The notes under the pieces: generated by a model
The model's database searches: none
The model's input: the letters and a program-made list of their open reading frames with translations, nothing else
Told to the model about the DNA's origin: nothing
Translations under genes and position numbers: made by a program
Shown: in pieces, positions 36,092 through 49,318 of the stretch
Position numbering within the stretch: the stretch's first letter is position 1
How the letters are laid out: each line of letters opens with the position of its first letter
Source: Cladorhizidae sp. MBARI D1340-BT2
Taxonomy: Eukaryota > Porifera > Demospongiae > Poecilosclerida > Cladorhizidae
Length of the DNA stretch: 64,000 nucleotides
Assembly (NCBI GenBank): GCA_028752905.1
Contig: JAQNBH010000303.1
Span: forward strand, 248,001-312,000
Direction: 5' to 3'

Positions 36092-36286
36092 TTTTCAAAG
36101 AGAGGAGGGATGGCTGCCACCAGGACATGTCTTTGCTTCAACCATTCTGTCACTCCACAGAGACATCTGCTGGCCCCCACAAACATACTCCTACATGTAT
36201 TGTATATACACAGAATCAGTGGGTGTGCAATATTTAGGGAATAGGAAATCTCATTTGCTCCTGCACTTTGATGATAGCAGTGGGAG
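36092..36286. repeat. Duplicon B right flank
   Basis: Homologous to 24350-24532 and 62425-62607. A minus-strand frame with MFVGASRCLCGVTEW parallels the one in A and C. The homology stops at GATAGCAGTGGGA, where the 24-bp array begins; in A and C the X-box-like palindrome follows at this point. Confidence 0.75.
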
Positions 36287-39200
36287 ATTATAACTAGTAT
36301 CAGGACTTGTATTATAACTAGTACATGTATTAGGACTTGTATTATAACTAGTATTAGGACTTGTATTATAACTAGTACATGTATTAGGACTTGTATTATA
36401 AGGACTTGTATTATAACTAGTATTAGGACTTGTATTATAACTAGTATTAGGACTTGTATTATAACTAGTATTAGGACTTGTATTATAACTAGTATCAGGA
36501 CTTGTATTATAACTAGTATTAGGACTTGTATTATAACTAGTATTAGGACTTGTATTATAACTAGTATTAGGACTTGTATTATAACTAGTATCAGGACTTG
36601 TATTATAACTAGTATCAGGACTTGTATTATAACTAGTACATGTATTAGGACTTGTATTATAACTAGTATTAGGACTTGTATTATAACTAGTACATGTATT
36701 AGGACTTGTATTATAAGGACTTGTATTATAACTAGTATTAGGACTTGTATTATAACTAGTATTAGGACTTGTATTATAACTAGTATTAGGACTTGTATTA
36801 TAACTAGTATCAGGACTTGTATTATAACTAGTATTAGGACTTGTATTATAACTAGTATTAGGACTTGTATTATAACTAGTATTAGGACTTGTATTATAAC
36901 TAGTATTAGGACTTGTATTATAACTAGTATTAGGACTTGTATTATAACTAGTATTAGGACTTGTATTATAACTAGTATTAGGACTTGTATTATAACTAGT
37001 ATTAGGACTTGTATTATAACTAGTATTAGGACTTGTATTATAACTAGTATTAGGACTTGTATTATAACTAGTATTAGGACTTGTATTATAACTAGTATTA
37101 GGACTTGTATTATAACTAGTATTAGGACTTGTATTATAACTAGTATTAGGACTTGTATTATAACTAGTATTAGGACTTGTATTATAACTAGTATTAGGAC
37201 TTGTATTATAACTAGTATTAGGACTTGTATTATAACTAGTATTAGGACTTGTATTATAACTAGTATTAGGACTTGTATTATAACTAGTATTAGGACTTGT
37301 ATTATAACTAGTATTAGGACTTGTATTATAACTAGTATTAGGACTTGTATTATAACTAGTATTAGGACTTGTATTATAACTAGTATTAGGACTTGTATTA
37401 TAACTAGTATTAGGACTTGTATTATAACTAGTATTAGGACTTGTATTATAACTAGTATTAGGACTTGTATTATAACTAGTATTAGGACTTGTATTATAAC
37501 TAGTATTAGGACTTGTATTATAACTAGTATTAGGACTTGTATTATAACTAGTATTAGGACGAGTATTATAACTAGTATTAGGACTTGTATTATAACTAGT
37601 ATTAGGACTTGTATTATAACTAGTATTAGGACTTGTATTATAACTAGTATTAGGACTTGTATTATAACTAGTATTAGGACTTGTATTATAACTAGTATTA
37701 GGACTTGTATTATAACTAGTATTAGGACTTGTATTATAACTAGTATTAGGACTTGTATTATAACTAGTATTAGGACTTGAATTATAACTAGTATTAGGAC
37801 TTGTATTATAACTAGTATTAGGACTTGTATTATAACTAGTATTAGGACTTGTATTATAACTAGTATTAGGACTTGTATTATAACTAGTATTAGGACTTGT
37901 ATTATAACTAGTATTAGGACTTGTATTATAACTAGTATTAGGACTTGTATTATAACTAGTATTAGGACTTGTATTATAACTAGTATTAGGACTTGTATTA
38001 TAACTAGTATTAGGACTTGTATTATAACTAGTATCAGGACTTGTATTATAACTAGTATTAGGACTTGTATTATAACTAGTATCAGGACTTGTATTATAAC
38101 TAGTATTAGGACTTGTATTATAACTAGTATCAGGACTTGTATTATAACTAGTATTAGGACTTGTATTATAACTAGTATCAGGACTTGTATTATAACTAGT
38201 ATTAGGACTTGTATTATAACTAGTATTAGGACTTGTATTATAACTAGTATTAGGACTTGTATTATAACTAGTATCAGGACTTGTATTATAACTAGTATTA
38301 GGACTTGTATTATAACTAGTATTAGGACTTGTATTATAACTAGTATTAGGACTTGTATTATAACTAGTATTAGGACTTGTATTATAACTAGTATTAGGAC
38401 TTGTATTATAACTAGTATTAGGACTTGTATTATAACTAGTATTAGGACTTGTATTATAACTAGTATCAGGACTTGTATTATAACTAGTATTAGGACTTGT
38501 ATTATAACTAGTATTAGGACTTGTATTATAACTAGTATCAGGACTTGTATTATAACTAGTATTAGGACTTGTATTATAACTAGTATTAGGACTTGTATTA
38601 TAACTAGTATTAGGACTTGTATTATAACTAGTATCAGGACCTGTATTATAACTAGTATTAGGACTTGTATTATAACTAGTATTATGACTTGTATTATAAC
38701 TAGTATTAGGACTTGTATTATAACTAGTATCAGGACTTGTATTATAACTAGTATTAGGACTTGTATTATAACTAGTATTAGGACTTGTATTATAACTAGT
38801 ATTAGGACTTGTATTATAACTAGTATCAGGACTTGTATTATAACTAGTATTAGGACTTGTATTATAACTAGTATTAAGACTTGTATTATAACTAGTATTA
38901 GGACTTGTATTATAACTAGTATTAGGACTTGTATTATAACTAGTATCAGGACTTGTATTATAACTAGTATTAGGACTTGTATTATAACTAGTATTAGGAC
39001 TTGTATTATAACTAGTATTAGGACTTGTATTATAACTAGTATCAGGACTTGTATTATAACTAGTATTAGGACTTGTATTATAACTAGTATTAGGACTTGT
39101 ATTATAACTAGTATTAGGACTTGTATTATAACTAGTATCAGGACTTGTATTATAACTAGTATTAGGACTTGTATTATAACTAGTATTAGGACTTGTATTA

Positions 39201-41434
39201 TAACTAGTATTAGGACTTGTATTATAACTAGTATTAGGACTTGTATTATAACTAGTATCAGGACTTGTATTATAACTAGTATTAGGACTTGTATTATAAC
39301 TAGTATTAGGACTTGTATTATAACTAGTATTAGGACTTGTATTATAACTAGTATCAGGACTTGTATTATAACTAGTATTAGGACTTGTATTATAACTAGT
39401 ATTAGGACTTGTATTATAACTAGTATTAGGACTTGTATTATAACTAGTATTAGGACTTGTATTATAACTAGTATTAGGACTTGTATTATAACTAGTATTA
39501 GGACTTGTATTATAACTAGTATCAGGACTTGTATTATAACTAGTATTAGGACTTGTATTATAACTAGTATTAGGACTTGTATTATAACTAGTATTAGGAC
39601 TTGTATTATAACTAGTATCAGGACTTGTATTATAACTAGTATTAGGACTTGTATTATAACTAGTATTAGGACTTGTATTATAACTAGTATTAGGGCTTGT
39701 ATTATAACTAGTATTAGGACTTGTATTATAACTAGTATTAGGACTTGTATTATAACTAGTATTAGGACTTGTATTATAACTAGTATTAGGACTTGTATTA
39801 TAACTAGTATTAGGACTTGTATTATAACTAGTATTAGGACTTGTAATATAACTAGTATTAGGACTTGTAATATAACTAGTATTAGGACTTGTATTATAAC
39901 TAGTATTAGGACTTGTATTATAACTAGTATTAGGACTTGTATTATAACTAGTATTAAGACTTGTATTATAACTAGTATTAGGACTTGTATTATAACTAGT
40001 ATCAGGACCTGTATTATAACTAGTATTAGGACTTGTATTATAACTAGTATTTGGACTTGTATTATAACTAGTATTAGGGCTTGTATTATAACTAGTATTA
40101 GGACTTGTATTATAACTAGTATTAGGACTTGTATTATAACTAGTATTAGGACTTGTATTATAACTAGTATTAGGGCTTGTATTATAACTAGTATTAGGAC
40201 TTGTATTATAACTAGTATTAGGGCTTGTATTATAACTAGTATTAGGACTTGTATTATAACTAGTATTAGGACTTGTATTATAACTAGTATCAGGACTTGT
40301 ATTATAACTAGTATTAGGACTTGTATTATAACTAGTATTAGGACTTGTATTATAACTAGTATCAGGACTTGTATTATAACTAGTATTAGGACTTGTATTA
40401 TAACTAGTATTAGGACTTGTATTATAACTAGTATTAGGACTTGTATTATAACTAGTATCAGGACTTGTATTATAACTAGTATTAGGACTTGTATTATAAC
40501 TAGTATTAGGACTTGTATTATAACTAGTATTAGGACTTGTATTATAACTAGTATTAGGGCTTGTATTATAACTAGTATTAGGGCTTGTATTATAACTAGT
40601 ATTAGGACTTGTATTATAACTAGTATTAGGACTTGTATTATAACTAGTATTAGGACTTGTATTATAACTAGTATTAGGACTTGTATTATAACTAGTATTA
40701 GGACTTGTATTATAACTAGTATTAGGACTTGTATTATAACTAGTATTAGGACTTGTATTATAACTAGTATTAGGACTTGTATTATAACTAGTATTAGGAC
40801 TTGTATTATAACTAGTATTAGGACTTGTATTATAACTAGTATTAGGACTTGTATTATAACTAGTATTAGGACTTGTATTATAACTAGTATTAGGACTTGT
40901 ATTATAACTAGTATCAGGACTTGTATTATAACTAGTATCAGGACTTGTATTATAACTAGTATCAGGACTTGTATTATAACTAGTATCAGGACTTGTATTA
41001 TAACTAGTATTAGGACTTGTATTATAACTAGTATTAGGACTTGTATTATAACTAGTATTAGGACTTGTATTATAACTAGTATTAGGACTTGTATTATAAC
41101 TAGTATTAGGACTTGTATTATAACTAGTATTAGGACTTGTATTATAACTAGTATTAGGACTTGTATTATAACTAGTATTAGGACTTGTATTATAACTAGT
41201 ATTAGGACTTGTAATATAACTAGTATTAGGACTTGTATTATAACTAGTATTAGGACTTGTATTATAACTAGTATTAGGACGTGTATTATAACTAGTATTA
41301 GGACTTGTATTATAACTAGTATTAGGACTTGTATTATAACTAGTATTAGGACAGTATTATAACTAGTATTAGGACTTGTATTATAACTAGTATTAGGACT
41401 TGTATTATAACTATGGTTAGCGCTTGGAGAATGA
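36287..41434. repeat. 24-bp array D (CTAGTATTAGGACTTG type), about 213 units
   Basis: The unit reads CTAGTA, TTAGGA, CTTGTA, TTATAA. It shares 17 of 24 positions, in register, with the telomere-like unit. The main variants are ATCAGG for ATTAGG and GGGCTTG for GGACTTG. At the left edge a block with GTACATGTATTAGG and a truncated unit (ATAAGGACTT) is duplicated 315 bp apart (36321/36636, 36398/36713). The last unit, 41411-41434, is CTATGGTTAGCG plus CTTGGAGAATGA, a telomere-like unit in phase. The huge hydrophobic minus frame is an artefact. Confidence 0.97.
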
Positions 41435-41703
41435 CTTGGGCACCCTATACATGTAATAGAACAGGAGTGTGTGTGTGTGTTTGTGTGTGTGTGACATGAA
41501 TCACTGGAGGGCACAGAGAATGGGCCATCTTGTGGCACTAAAGTCTTTGAACATTAACTCTCTCACCGACGGATTTACACAGGATTTAAAAAAACATGAC
41601 TATGGTATATATATAAAATAATAAATACCAGGTCAGGGGTGCACTAAAGTCCTAACTAAAGTCCCTAACAACCATGGTTGATGGGATAGCATTGGTGTTG
41701 ATC
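41435..41703. other. Single-copy spacer with a GT run
   Basis: A GT microsatellite at about 41467-41492 leads into GACATGAATCACTGG, a diverged cousin of the segment near 19594. TTAACTCTCTCACCGACGGA at 41554 faintly resembles the piggyBac-like end at 63184. No gene is visible. Confidence 0.5.
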
Positions 41704-44700
41704 AACAATAAGAGGTCACACTAACAAGAACCTTCCCTCTCCTCCCCTACCAATAAGAGGTCACACTAACAAGAACCTTCCCTGCCCTCCTCTACCAATA
41801 AGAGGTCACACTAACAAGAACCTTCCCTCTCCTCCTCTACCAATAAGAGGTAACACTAACAAGAACCTTCCCTACCCTCCTCTACCAATAAGAGGTCACA
41901 CTAACAAGAACCTTCCCTCTCCTCCTCTACCAATAAGAGGTCACACTAACAAGAACCTTCCCTCTCCTCCTCTATCAATAAGAGGTCACACTAACAAGAA
42001 CCTTCCCTGCCCTCCTCTACCAATAAGAGGCCACACTAACAAGAACCTTCCCTCTCCTCCTCTACCAATAAGAGGTCACACTAACAAGAACCTTCCCTCT
42101 CCTCCTCTACCAATAAGAGGTCACACTAACAAGAACCTTCCCTGCCCTCCTGTACCAATAAGAGGTCACACTAACAAGAACCTTCCCTACCCTCCTCTAC
42201 CAATAAGAGGCCACACTAATAAGAACCTTCCCTGCCCTCCTCTACCAATAAGAGGTCACACTAACAAGAACCTTCCCTGCCCTCCTCTACCAATAAGAGG
42301 TCACACTAACAAGAACCTTCCCTGCCCTCCTCTACCAATAAGAGGTCACACTAACAAGAACCTTCCCTGCCCTCCTCTACCAATAAGAGGTCACACTAAC
42401 AAGAACCTACCCTGCCCTCCTCTACCAATAAGAGGTCACACTAACAAGAACCTTCCCTCTCCTCCTCTACCAATAAGAGGCCACACTAACAAGAACCTTC
42501 CCTCTCCTCCTCTACCAATAAGAGGTCACACTAACAAGAACCTTCCCTGCCCTCCTCTACCAATAAGAGGCCACACTAACAAGAACCTTCCCTCTCCTCC
42601 TCTACCAATAAGAGGTCACACTAACAAGAACCTTCCCTCTCCTCCTCTACCAATAAGAGGTCACACTAACAAGAACCTTCCCTCTCCTCCTCTACCAATA
42701 AGAGGTCACACTAACTAGAACCTTCCCTCTCCTACTCTACCAATAAGAGGTCACACTAACAAGAACCTTCCCTGCCCTCCTCTACCAATAAGAGGCCACA
42801 CTAACAAGAACCTTCCCTCTCCTCCTCTACCAATAAGAGGCCACACTAACAAGAACCTTCCCTCTCCTCCTCTACCAATAAGAGGTCACACTAACAAGAA
42901 CCTTCCCTGCCCTCCTCTACCAATAAGAGGTCACACTAACAAGAACCTTCCCTACCCTCCTCTACCAATAAGAGGGCACACTAACAAGAACCTTCCCTGC
43001 CCTCCTCTACCAATAAGAGGTCACATTAACAAGAACCTTCCCTCTCCTCCTCTACCAATAAGAGGGCACACTAACAAGAACCTTCCCTGCCCTCCTCTAC
43101 CAATAAGAGGCCACACTAACAAGAACCTTCCCTCTCCTCCTCTACCAATAAGAGGTCACACTAACAAGAACCTTCCCTCTCCTCCTCTACCAATAAGAGG
43201 TCACACTAACAAGAACCTTCCCTCTCCTCCTCTACCAATAAGAGGTCACACTAACAAGAACCTTCCCTCTCCTACTATACCAATAAGAGGTCACACTAAC
43301 AAGAACCTTCCCTGCCCTCCTCTACCAATAAGAGGTCACACTAACAAGAACCTTCCCTCTCCTCCTCTACCAATAAGAGGCCACACTAACAAGAACCTTC
43401 CCTGCCCTCCTCTACCAATAAGAGGCCACACTAACAAGAACCTTCCCTCTCCTCCTCTACAATAAGAGGCCACACTAACAAGAACCTTCCCTGACCTCCT
43501 CTACCAATAAGAGGCCACACTAACAAGAACCTTCCCTCTCCTCCTCTACCAATAAGAGATCACACTAACAAGAACCTTCCCTGCCCTCCTGTACCAATAA
43601 GAGGTCACACTAACAAGAACCTTCCCTCTCCTCCTCTACCAATAAGAGGTCACACTAACAAGAACCTTCCCTGCCCTCCTCTACCAATAAGAGGTCACAT
43701 TAACAAGAACCTTCCCTCTCCTCCTCTACCAATAAGAGGGCACACTAACAAGAACCTTCCCTGCCCTCCTCTACCAATAAGAGGCCACACTAACAAGAAC
43801 CTTCCCTCTCCTCCTCTACCAATAAGAGGTCACACTAACAAGAACCTTCCCTCTCCTCCTCTACCAATAAGAGGTCACACTAACAAGAACCTTCCCTCTC
43901 CTCCTCTACCAATAAGAGGTCACACTAACAAGAACCTTCCCTCTCCTACTCTACCAATAAGAGGTCACACTAACAAGAACCTTCCCTGCCCTCCTCTACC
44001 AATAAGAGGTCACACTAACAAGAACCTTCCCTCTCCTCCTCTACCAATAAGAGGCCACACTAACAAGAACCTTCCCTGCCCTCCTCTACCAATAAGAGGC
44101 CACACTAACAAGAACCTTCCCTCTCCTCCTCTACAATAAGAGGCCACACTAACAAGAACCTTCCCTGACCTCCTCTACCAATAAGAGGCCACACTAACAA
44201 GAACCTTCCCTGCCCTCCTCTACCAATAAGAGGTCACACTAACAAGAACCTTCCCTGCCCTCCTGTACCAATAAGAGGTCACACTAACAAGAACCTTCCC
44301 TCTCCTCCTCTACCAATAAGAGGTCACACTAACAAGAACCTTCCCTGCCCTCCTGTACCAATAAGAGGTCACACTAACAAGAACCTTCCCTCTCCTCCTC
44401 TACCAATAAGAGGTCACACTAACAAGAACCTTCCCTGCCCTCCTGTACCAATAAGAGGTCACACTAACAAGAACCTTCCCTACCCTCCTCTACCAATAAG
44501 AGGTCACACTAACAAGAACCTTCCCTGCCCTCCTCTATCAATAAGAGGTCACACTAACAAGAACCTTCCCTGCCCTCCTCTACCAATAAGAGGTCACACT
44601 AACAAGAACCTTCCCTGCCCTCCTCTACCAATAAGAGGTCACACTAACAAGAACCTTCCCTCTCCTCCTCTACCAATAAGAGGTCACACTAACAAGAACC

Positions 44701-45223
44701 TTCTCTACCCTCCTCTACCAATAAGAGGTCACACTAACAAGAACCTTCCCTGCCCTCCTCTACCAATAAGAGGTCACACTAACAAGAACCTTCCCTGCCC
44801 TCCTCTACCAATAAGAGGTCACACTAACAAGAACCTTCCCTGCCCTCCTCTACCAATAAGAGGTCACACTAACAAGAACCTTCCCTGCCCTCCTCTACCA
44901 ATAAGAGGTCACACTAACAAGAACCTTCCCTCTCCTCCTCTACCAATAAGAGGCCACACTAACAAGAACCTTCCCTCTCCTCCTCTACCAATAAGAGGTC
45001 ACACTAACAAGAACCTTCCCTGCCCTCCTCTACCAATAAGAGGTCACACTAACAAGAACCTTCCCTCTCCTCCTCTACCAATAAGAGGCCACACTAACAA
45101 GAACCTTCCCTCTCCTCCTCTACCAATAAGAGGTCACACTAACAAGAACCTTCCCTGCCCTCCTCTACCAATAAGAGGTCACACTAACAAGAACCTTCCC
45201 TCTCCTCCTCTACCAATAAGAGA
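41704..45223. repeat. 45-bp minisatellite, about 78 units
   Basis: The unit is CAATAAGAGGTCACACTAAC, AAGAACCTTCCCT, then CTCCTCCTCTAC or GCCCTCCTCTAC. Alternating T/C (GGTCAC or GGCCAC) and CT/GC variants give multi-unit patterns. A TCACATTAAC variant (43021/43695) and a one-base deletion CTACAATAAG (43457/44131) both recur 674 bp apart, a fifteen-unit higher-order repeat minus one base. Each unit has a pyrimidine-only stretch of about 17-20 bases. Confidence 0.97.
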
Positions 45224-46240
45224 CTGTAAAATTAACCATAAAAATTAGCAAAGGACACAGGAAGTGTGCAGTACTGGAGGCCTGACTGGTGTAGATGTAT
45301 ATCATTCCTGCTAAAGATGAAGGAACATGTGTCTGGTATTATTTGGGTTGAGATACTTTGTCTTCATCGTTGGAACTGTTTGTTGGTCACACATCAGGGT
45401 TCCACTTTGGGGGTGAGGCTGGGGGAGGGTGTGTTGCTTACGTTTCTTTGTAGGTCCTCATAATGAGTCTTGGGGGTGGGGGGGGGGGGGGGGGGGGGGG
45501 GAGGGGATGTTGCTATTAGAGGGCATTCCTAATGGACTGAAGAAGTGTAAATTGTTATTGCTTGTGGCAGAGATTGTGATGATGTAATAGTAACCAGGCC
45601 AACTATGATTAATGCATTTCTATTGGATACTTGACAGGCTCCGCAGACTTTGGAGATGGAGGAGTTGGATTCATCAGATGTGGTGTTTAGTTACCCTATA
45701 CTTCACACACACCTCTGGTCCCCATGTCTGTCCCTATGGCAACATCCTCTACCTACCTGGCAGGGAGTGCAACTCATCGAACAAGCGGACATGAGATGAT
45801 GGACGGAGTTTCACTCTCTGGGACCCACCTCACTGAGTAAGTGTACCTGTGGGTATGGGTGGAGAGAGATGGAATATACAGTGTAGTATATAGCCAGCAC
45901 TGGACAGTGTTCAGAGGAGGAGCATACTAAATCTCTTATTCAGCAATGCAAATGAAAATTTCAAAAACCTCTCTCCGCTGCTCAAGTTCTCGTGTTCCTT
46001 GATGTTGCTGTGATTGTCAGTGAGTAGTGTCTGATTGCATGACTCTGTGTGTGTGTGTGTGTGTGTGTTTGTTGTTTGTTGTCATGATTGTATTATTAGT
46101 TGTAACTCTTTTATTTCTCAAGTGTCAACTTCTGGAGGTGTTCTCTAATTAGAATGCCAATACAGTGAGCTGCACTTGGTGCAAGAATGAGCTCATTGAG
46201 TAGTGCAAGCAAACAAACGTCAGGCAGTGCTATATCTCTC
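45224..46240. other. Single-copy sequence without a recognised gene
   Basis: A 24-base G run is at 45478-45501 and a GT run near 46048. Between a possible acceptor (TTGACAG, about 45638) and a possible donor (GAGTAAGTG, about 45837), more than one frame is open for about 50 codons, but none resembles a known family. Open frames at 45266-45463 and 45612-45794 are within chance length. Confidence 0.4.
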
Positions 46241-46747
46241 CATGTCTGTCAGGCAGTGCTATATAGGCTACCACTTATATACCTGACATGCCAGCTGTGG
46301 CACTGCATGTATCCAATAGCTCTGTAGACTACCACTTATATACCTGACATGCCAGCTGTGGCACTGCATGTATCCAATAGCTCTGTAGGCTACCACTTAT
46401 ATACCTGACATGCCAGCTGTGGCACTGCATGTATCCAATAGCTCTGTAGGCTACCACTTATATACCTGACATGCCAGCTGTGGCACTGCATGTATCCAAT
46501 AGCTCTGTAGGCTACCACTTATATACCTGACATGCCAGCTGTGGCACTGCATGTATCCAATAGCTCTGTAGGCTACCACTTATATACCTGACATGCCAGC
46601 TGTGGCACTGCATGTATCCAATAGCTCTGTAGGCTACCACTTATATACCTGACATGTCAGCTGTGGCACTGCATGTATCCAATAGCTCTGTAGGCTACCA
46701 CTTATATACCTGACATGCCAGCTGTGGCACTGCATGTATCCAATAGC
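46241..46747. repeat. 61-bp minisatellite, first block, about 8 units
   Basis: The unit contains GGCTACCACTTATATACCTG, ACATGCCAGCTGTGGCACTG and CATGTATCCAATAGCTCTGT. The period is 61 bp. The last unit stops inside CCAATAGC and passes into a short reading frame. The same array and exit point recur at 49319-50044. Confidence 0.96.
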
Positions 46748-46864
46748 GAAGAGGAGGTTGACTTTGGCTTCTGGGAGAAAGCCGCTTACCCTGCCTTTAG
46801 CAAGGAGTTGCTCACTTCTTCAGAGAAGGCTCATCTTCAGGGTCAAGGCTTGGACAATGACTAG
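46715..46864 (+). CDS. Small exon-like reading frame at the edge of the 61-bp array, copy 1 (function unknown)
   Basis: ATG lies inside the last 61-bp unit (MPAVALHVSN). The frame continues through SEEEVDFGFWEKAAYPAFSK and ELLTSSEKAHLQ, then enters the 24-bp array and stops after 49 codons. The non-repeat part has a protein-like composition and is kept open in a second copy (50012-50143), where several substitutions are conservative (V to I, D to E). Because 61 is not a multiple of three, the frame cannot extend back through the array. It may be the remains of an exon whose start was amplified into the 61-bp repeat. No family is recognised and expression is unproven. Confidence 0.25.
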   Translation: MPAVALHVSNSEEEVDFGFWEKAAYPAFSKELLTSSEKAHLQGQGLDND

Positions 46865-47984
46865 GCGTAGGGCTTGGACAATGACTAGGGCTAGGGCTTG
46901 GACAATGACTAGGCTCAAGGCTTGGACAATGATAGGATTAGGGCTTGGACAATGACTAGGGTCAAGGCTTGGACAATGACAAGGGTCAAGGCTTGGACAA
47001 TGACTAGGGTTAGGGCTTGGACAATGACAAGGGTTAGGGCTTGGACAATGACTACGGTCAAGGCTTGGACAATGACTAGGATTAGGGCTTGGACAATGAC
47101 TAGGGTCAAGGCTTGGACAATGACTAGGGTTAAGGCTTGGACAATGACTAGGGTCAAGGCTTGGACAATGACTAGCTTGGACAATGACTAGGGTTAGGGC
47201 TTGGACAATGACTACGGTCAAGGCTTGGACAATGACTAGGATTAGGGCTTGGACAATGACTAGGGTCAAGGCTTGGACAATGACTAGGGTTAGGGCTTGG
47301 ACAATGACTATGGTCAAGGCTTGGACAATGATTAGGGTCAAGGCTTGGACAATGACTAGGGTTAGGGCTTGGACAATGACTAGGGTTAGGGCTTGGACAA
47401 TGACTACGGTCAAGGCTTTGACAATGACTAGGATTAGGGCTTGGACAATGACTAGGGTTAGGGCTTGGACAATGACTAGGGTTAGGGCTTGGACAATGAC
47501 TACGGTCAAGGCTTGGACAATGACTAGGGTTAGGGCTTGACAATGACTAGGGTCAAGGCTTGGACAATGACTAGGGTTAGGGCTTGGAAAATGACTAGGT
47601 TAGGGCTTGGACAATGACTAGGGTCAGGGCTTGGACAATGACTAGTATTAGGGCTCGGATAATGACTAGGGTTATGGCTTGGACAATGACTAAGGTCAAG
47701 ACTAGGACAATGACTAGGATAAGGGCTTGGACAATGACTAGGGTCAAGGCTTGGACAATGACTAGGGTTAGGACTTGGACAATCACTAGGATTAGGGCTT
47801 GGACAATTACTAGGATTAGGGCTTGGACAATGACTAGGGTCAAGGCTTGGACAATGACTAGGGTTAGGGCTTGGACAATGACTAGGATTAGGGCTTGGAC
47901 AATGACTAGGGTCAAGGCTTGGACAATGACTAGGGTTAGGGCTTGGACAATGACTAAGGTCAAGGCTTGGACAATGACTAGTAA
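46840..47984. repeat. Telomere-like 24-bp array E with GGTCAAGG variants
   Basis: Units alternate between the GGTTAGGGCTTGGACAATGA form and a GGTCAAGGCTTGGACAATGA form. GATTAGGG and TACGGTCAAGG variants recur in the order of several units. One truncated unit at 47173 (GACTAGCTTGG) breaks the frame. In the GGTCAAGG units the TTAGGG hexamer is lost. Confidence 0.95.
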
Positions 47985-49015
47985 TAGTGCCTGGACCATG
48001 ACTAGTATTAGTGCCTGGACCATGCATAGTATTAGTGCCTGGACCATGGCTAGTATTAGTGCCTGGACCATGACTAGTATTAGTGCCTGGACCATGACTA
48101 GTATTAGTGCCTGGACCATGACTAGTATTAGTGCCTGGACCATGACTAGTATTAGTGCCTGGACCATGACTAGTATTAGTGCCCGGACCATGACTAGTAT
48201 TAGTGCCTGGACCATGGCTAGTATTAGTGCCTGGACCATGACTAGTATTAGTGCCTGGACCATGACTAGTATTAGTGCATGGACCATGACTAGTATTAGT
48301 GTCTGGACCATGACTAGTATTAGTGCCTGGACCATGACTAGTATTAGTGCCTGGACCATGACTAGTATTAGTGCCTGGACCATGACTAGTATTAGTGCCT
48401 GGACCATGGCTAGTATTAGTGCCTGGACCATGACTAGTATTAGTGCCTGGACCATGACTAGTATTAGTGCCTGGACAATGACTAGTATTAGTGCCTGGAC
48501 CATGGCTAGTATTAGTGCCTGGACCATGACTAGTATTAGTGCCTGGACCATGACTAGTATTAGTGCCTGGACCATGACTAGTATTAGTGCCTGGACCATG
48601 ACTAGTATTAGTGCCTGGACCATGACTAGTATTAGTGCCTGGACCATGACTAGTATTAGTGCCTGGACCATGGCTAGTATTAGTGCCTGGACCATGACTG
48701 GTATTAGTACCTGGACCATGGCTAGTATTAGTGCCTGGACCATGACTAGTATTAGTGCCTGGACCATGACTAGTATTAGTGCCTGGACCATGACTAGTAT
48801 TAGTGCCTGGACCATGACTAGTATTAGTGCCTGGACCATGACTAGTATTAGTGCCTGGACCATGGCTAGTATTAGTGCCTGGACCATGGCTAGTATTAGT
48901 GCCTGGACCATGACTAGTATTAGTGCCTGGACCATGGCTAGTATTAGTGCCTGGACCATGGCTAGTATTAGTGCCTGGACCATGACTAGTATTAGTGCCT
49001 GAACCATGGCTTGTA
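47985..49015. repeat. 24-bp array F (CTAGTATTAGTGCCTGG type), about 43 units
   Basis: The unit reads CTAGTA, TTAGTG, CCTGGA, CCATGA. It continues in register from array E and shares 19 of 24 positions with the telomere-like unit and 17 of 24 with array D. It is very homogeneous; the main variant is GGCTAG for GACTAG. Confidence 0.96.
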
Positions 49016-49318
49016 TTAATGTAGGAGAACTTATTTTTAACACCACTTTGCTTGTGAAGGAAAACTTTTTCCATGTTGACTTGTGGCACATTTGCTTCCT
49101 CTCATTCTTGTAGCTCTCAAGCTAAAGCTGACAATGGCTACCACCAGTTCCTTGGAATGGTGAAAGTGAAGTAGCTCTCTTATTCAAAGAAAAGCAAGTG
49201 AAACATTATACATACATACATACATACATAGGAGTGTTGTTTCCATGGAACCAAGCATATGGACAATCACATATTCATCTCTGCCATATTACAAGTGTAC
49301 AATGCACTATTTTCTGTA
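49016..49318. other. Single-copy spacer with an ATAC run
   Basis: A CATA tetranucleotide run at about 49209-49229. No gene is recognised. The 61-bp array begins at the end of this spacer. Confidence 0.5.

Noticed and set aside
36046..41538. An 1830-codon minus-strand open frame of repeating LVIIQVLI
   Set aside because: It is the translation of a 24-bp tandem repeat in an open phase, with a second long frame open on the plus strand. Amino acid usage only reflects the repeat, so it is not a gene.
41554..41600. A second piggyBac end (TTAACTCTCTCACCGACGGA)
   Set aside because: Only TTAA and a CTCTCAC resemblance are seen. No partner end or coding trace is nearby, so the match is too weak.
45612..45838. 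Internal exon between TTGACAG and GAGTAAGTG
   Set aside because: More than one frame is open for about 50 codons but none resembles a known protein, and both splice signals are common by chance.
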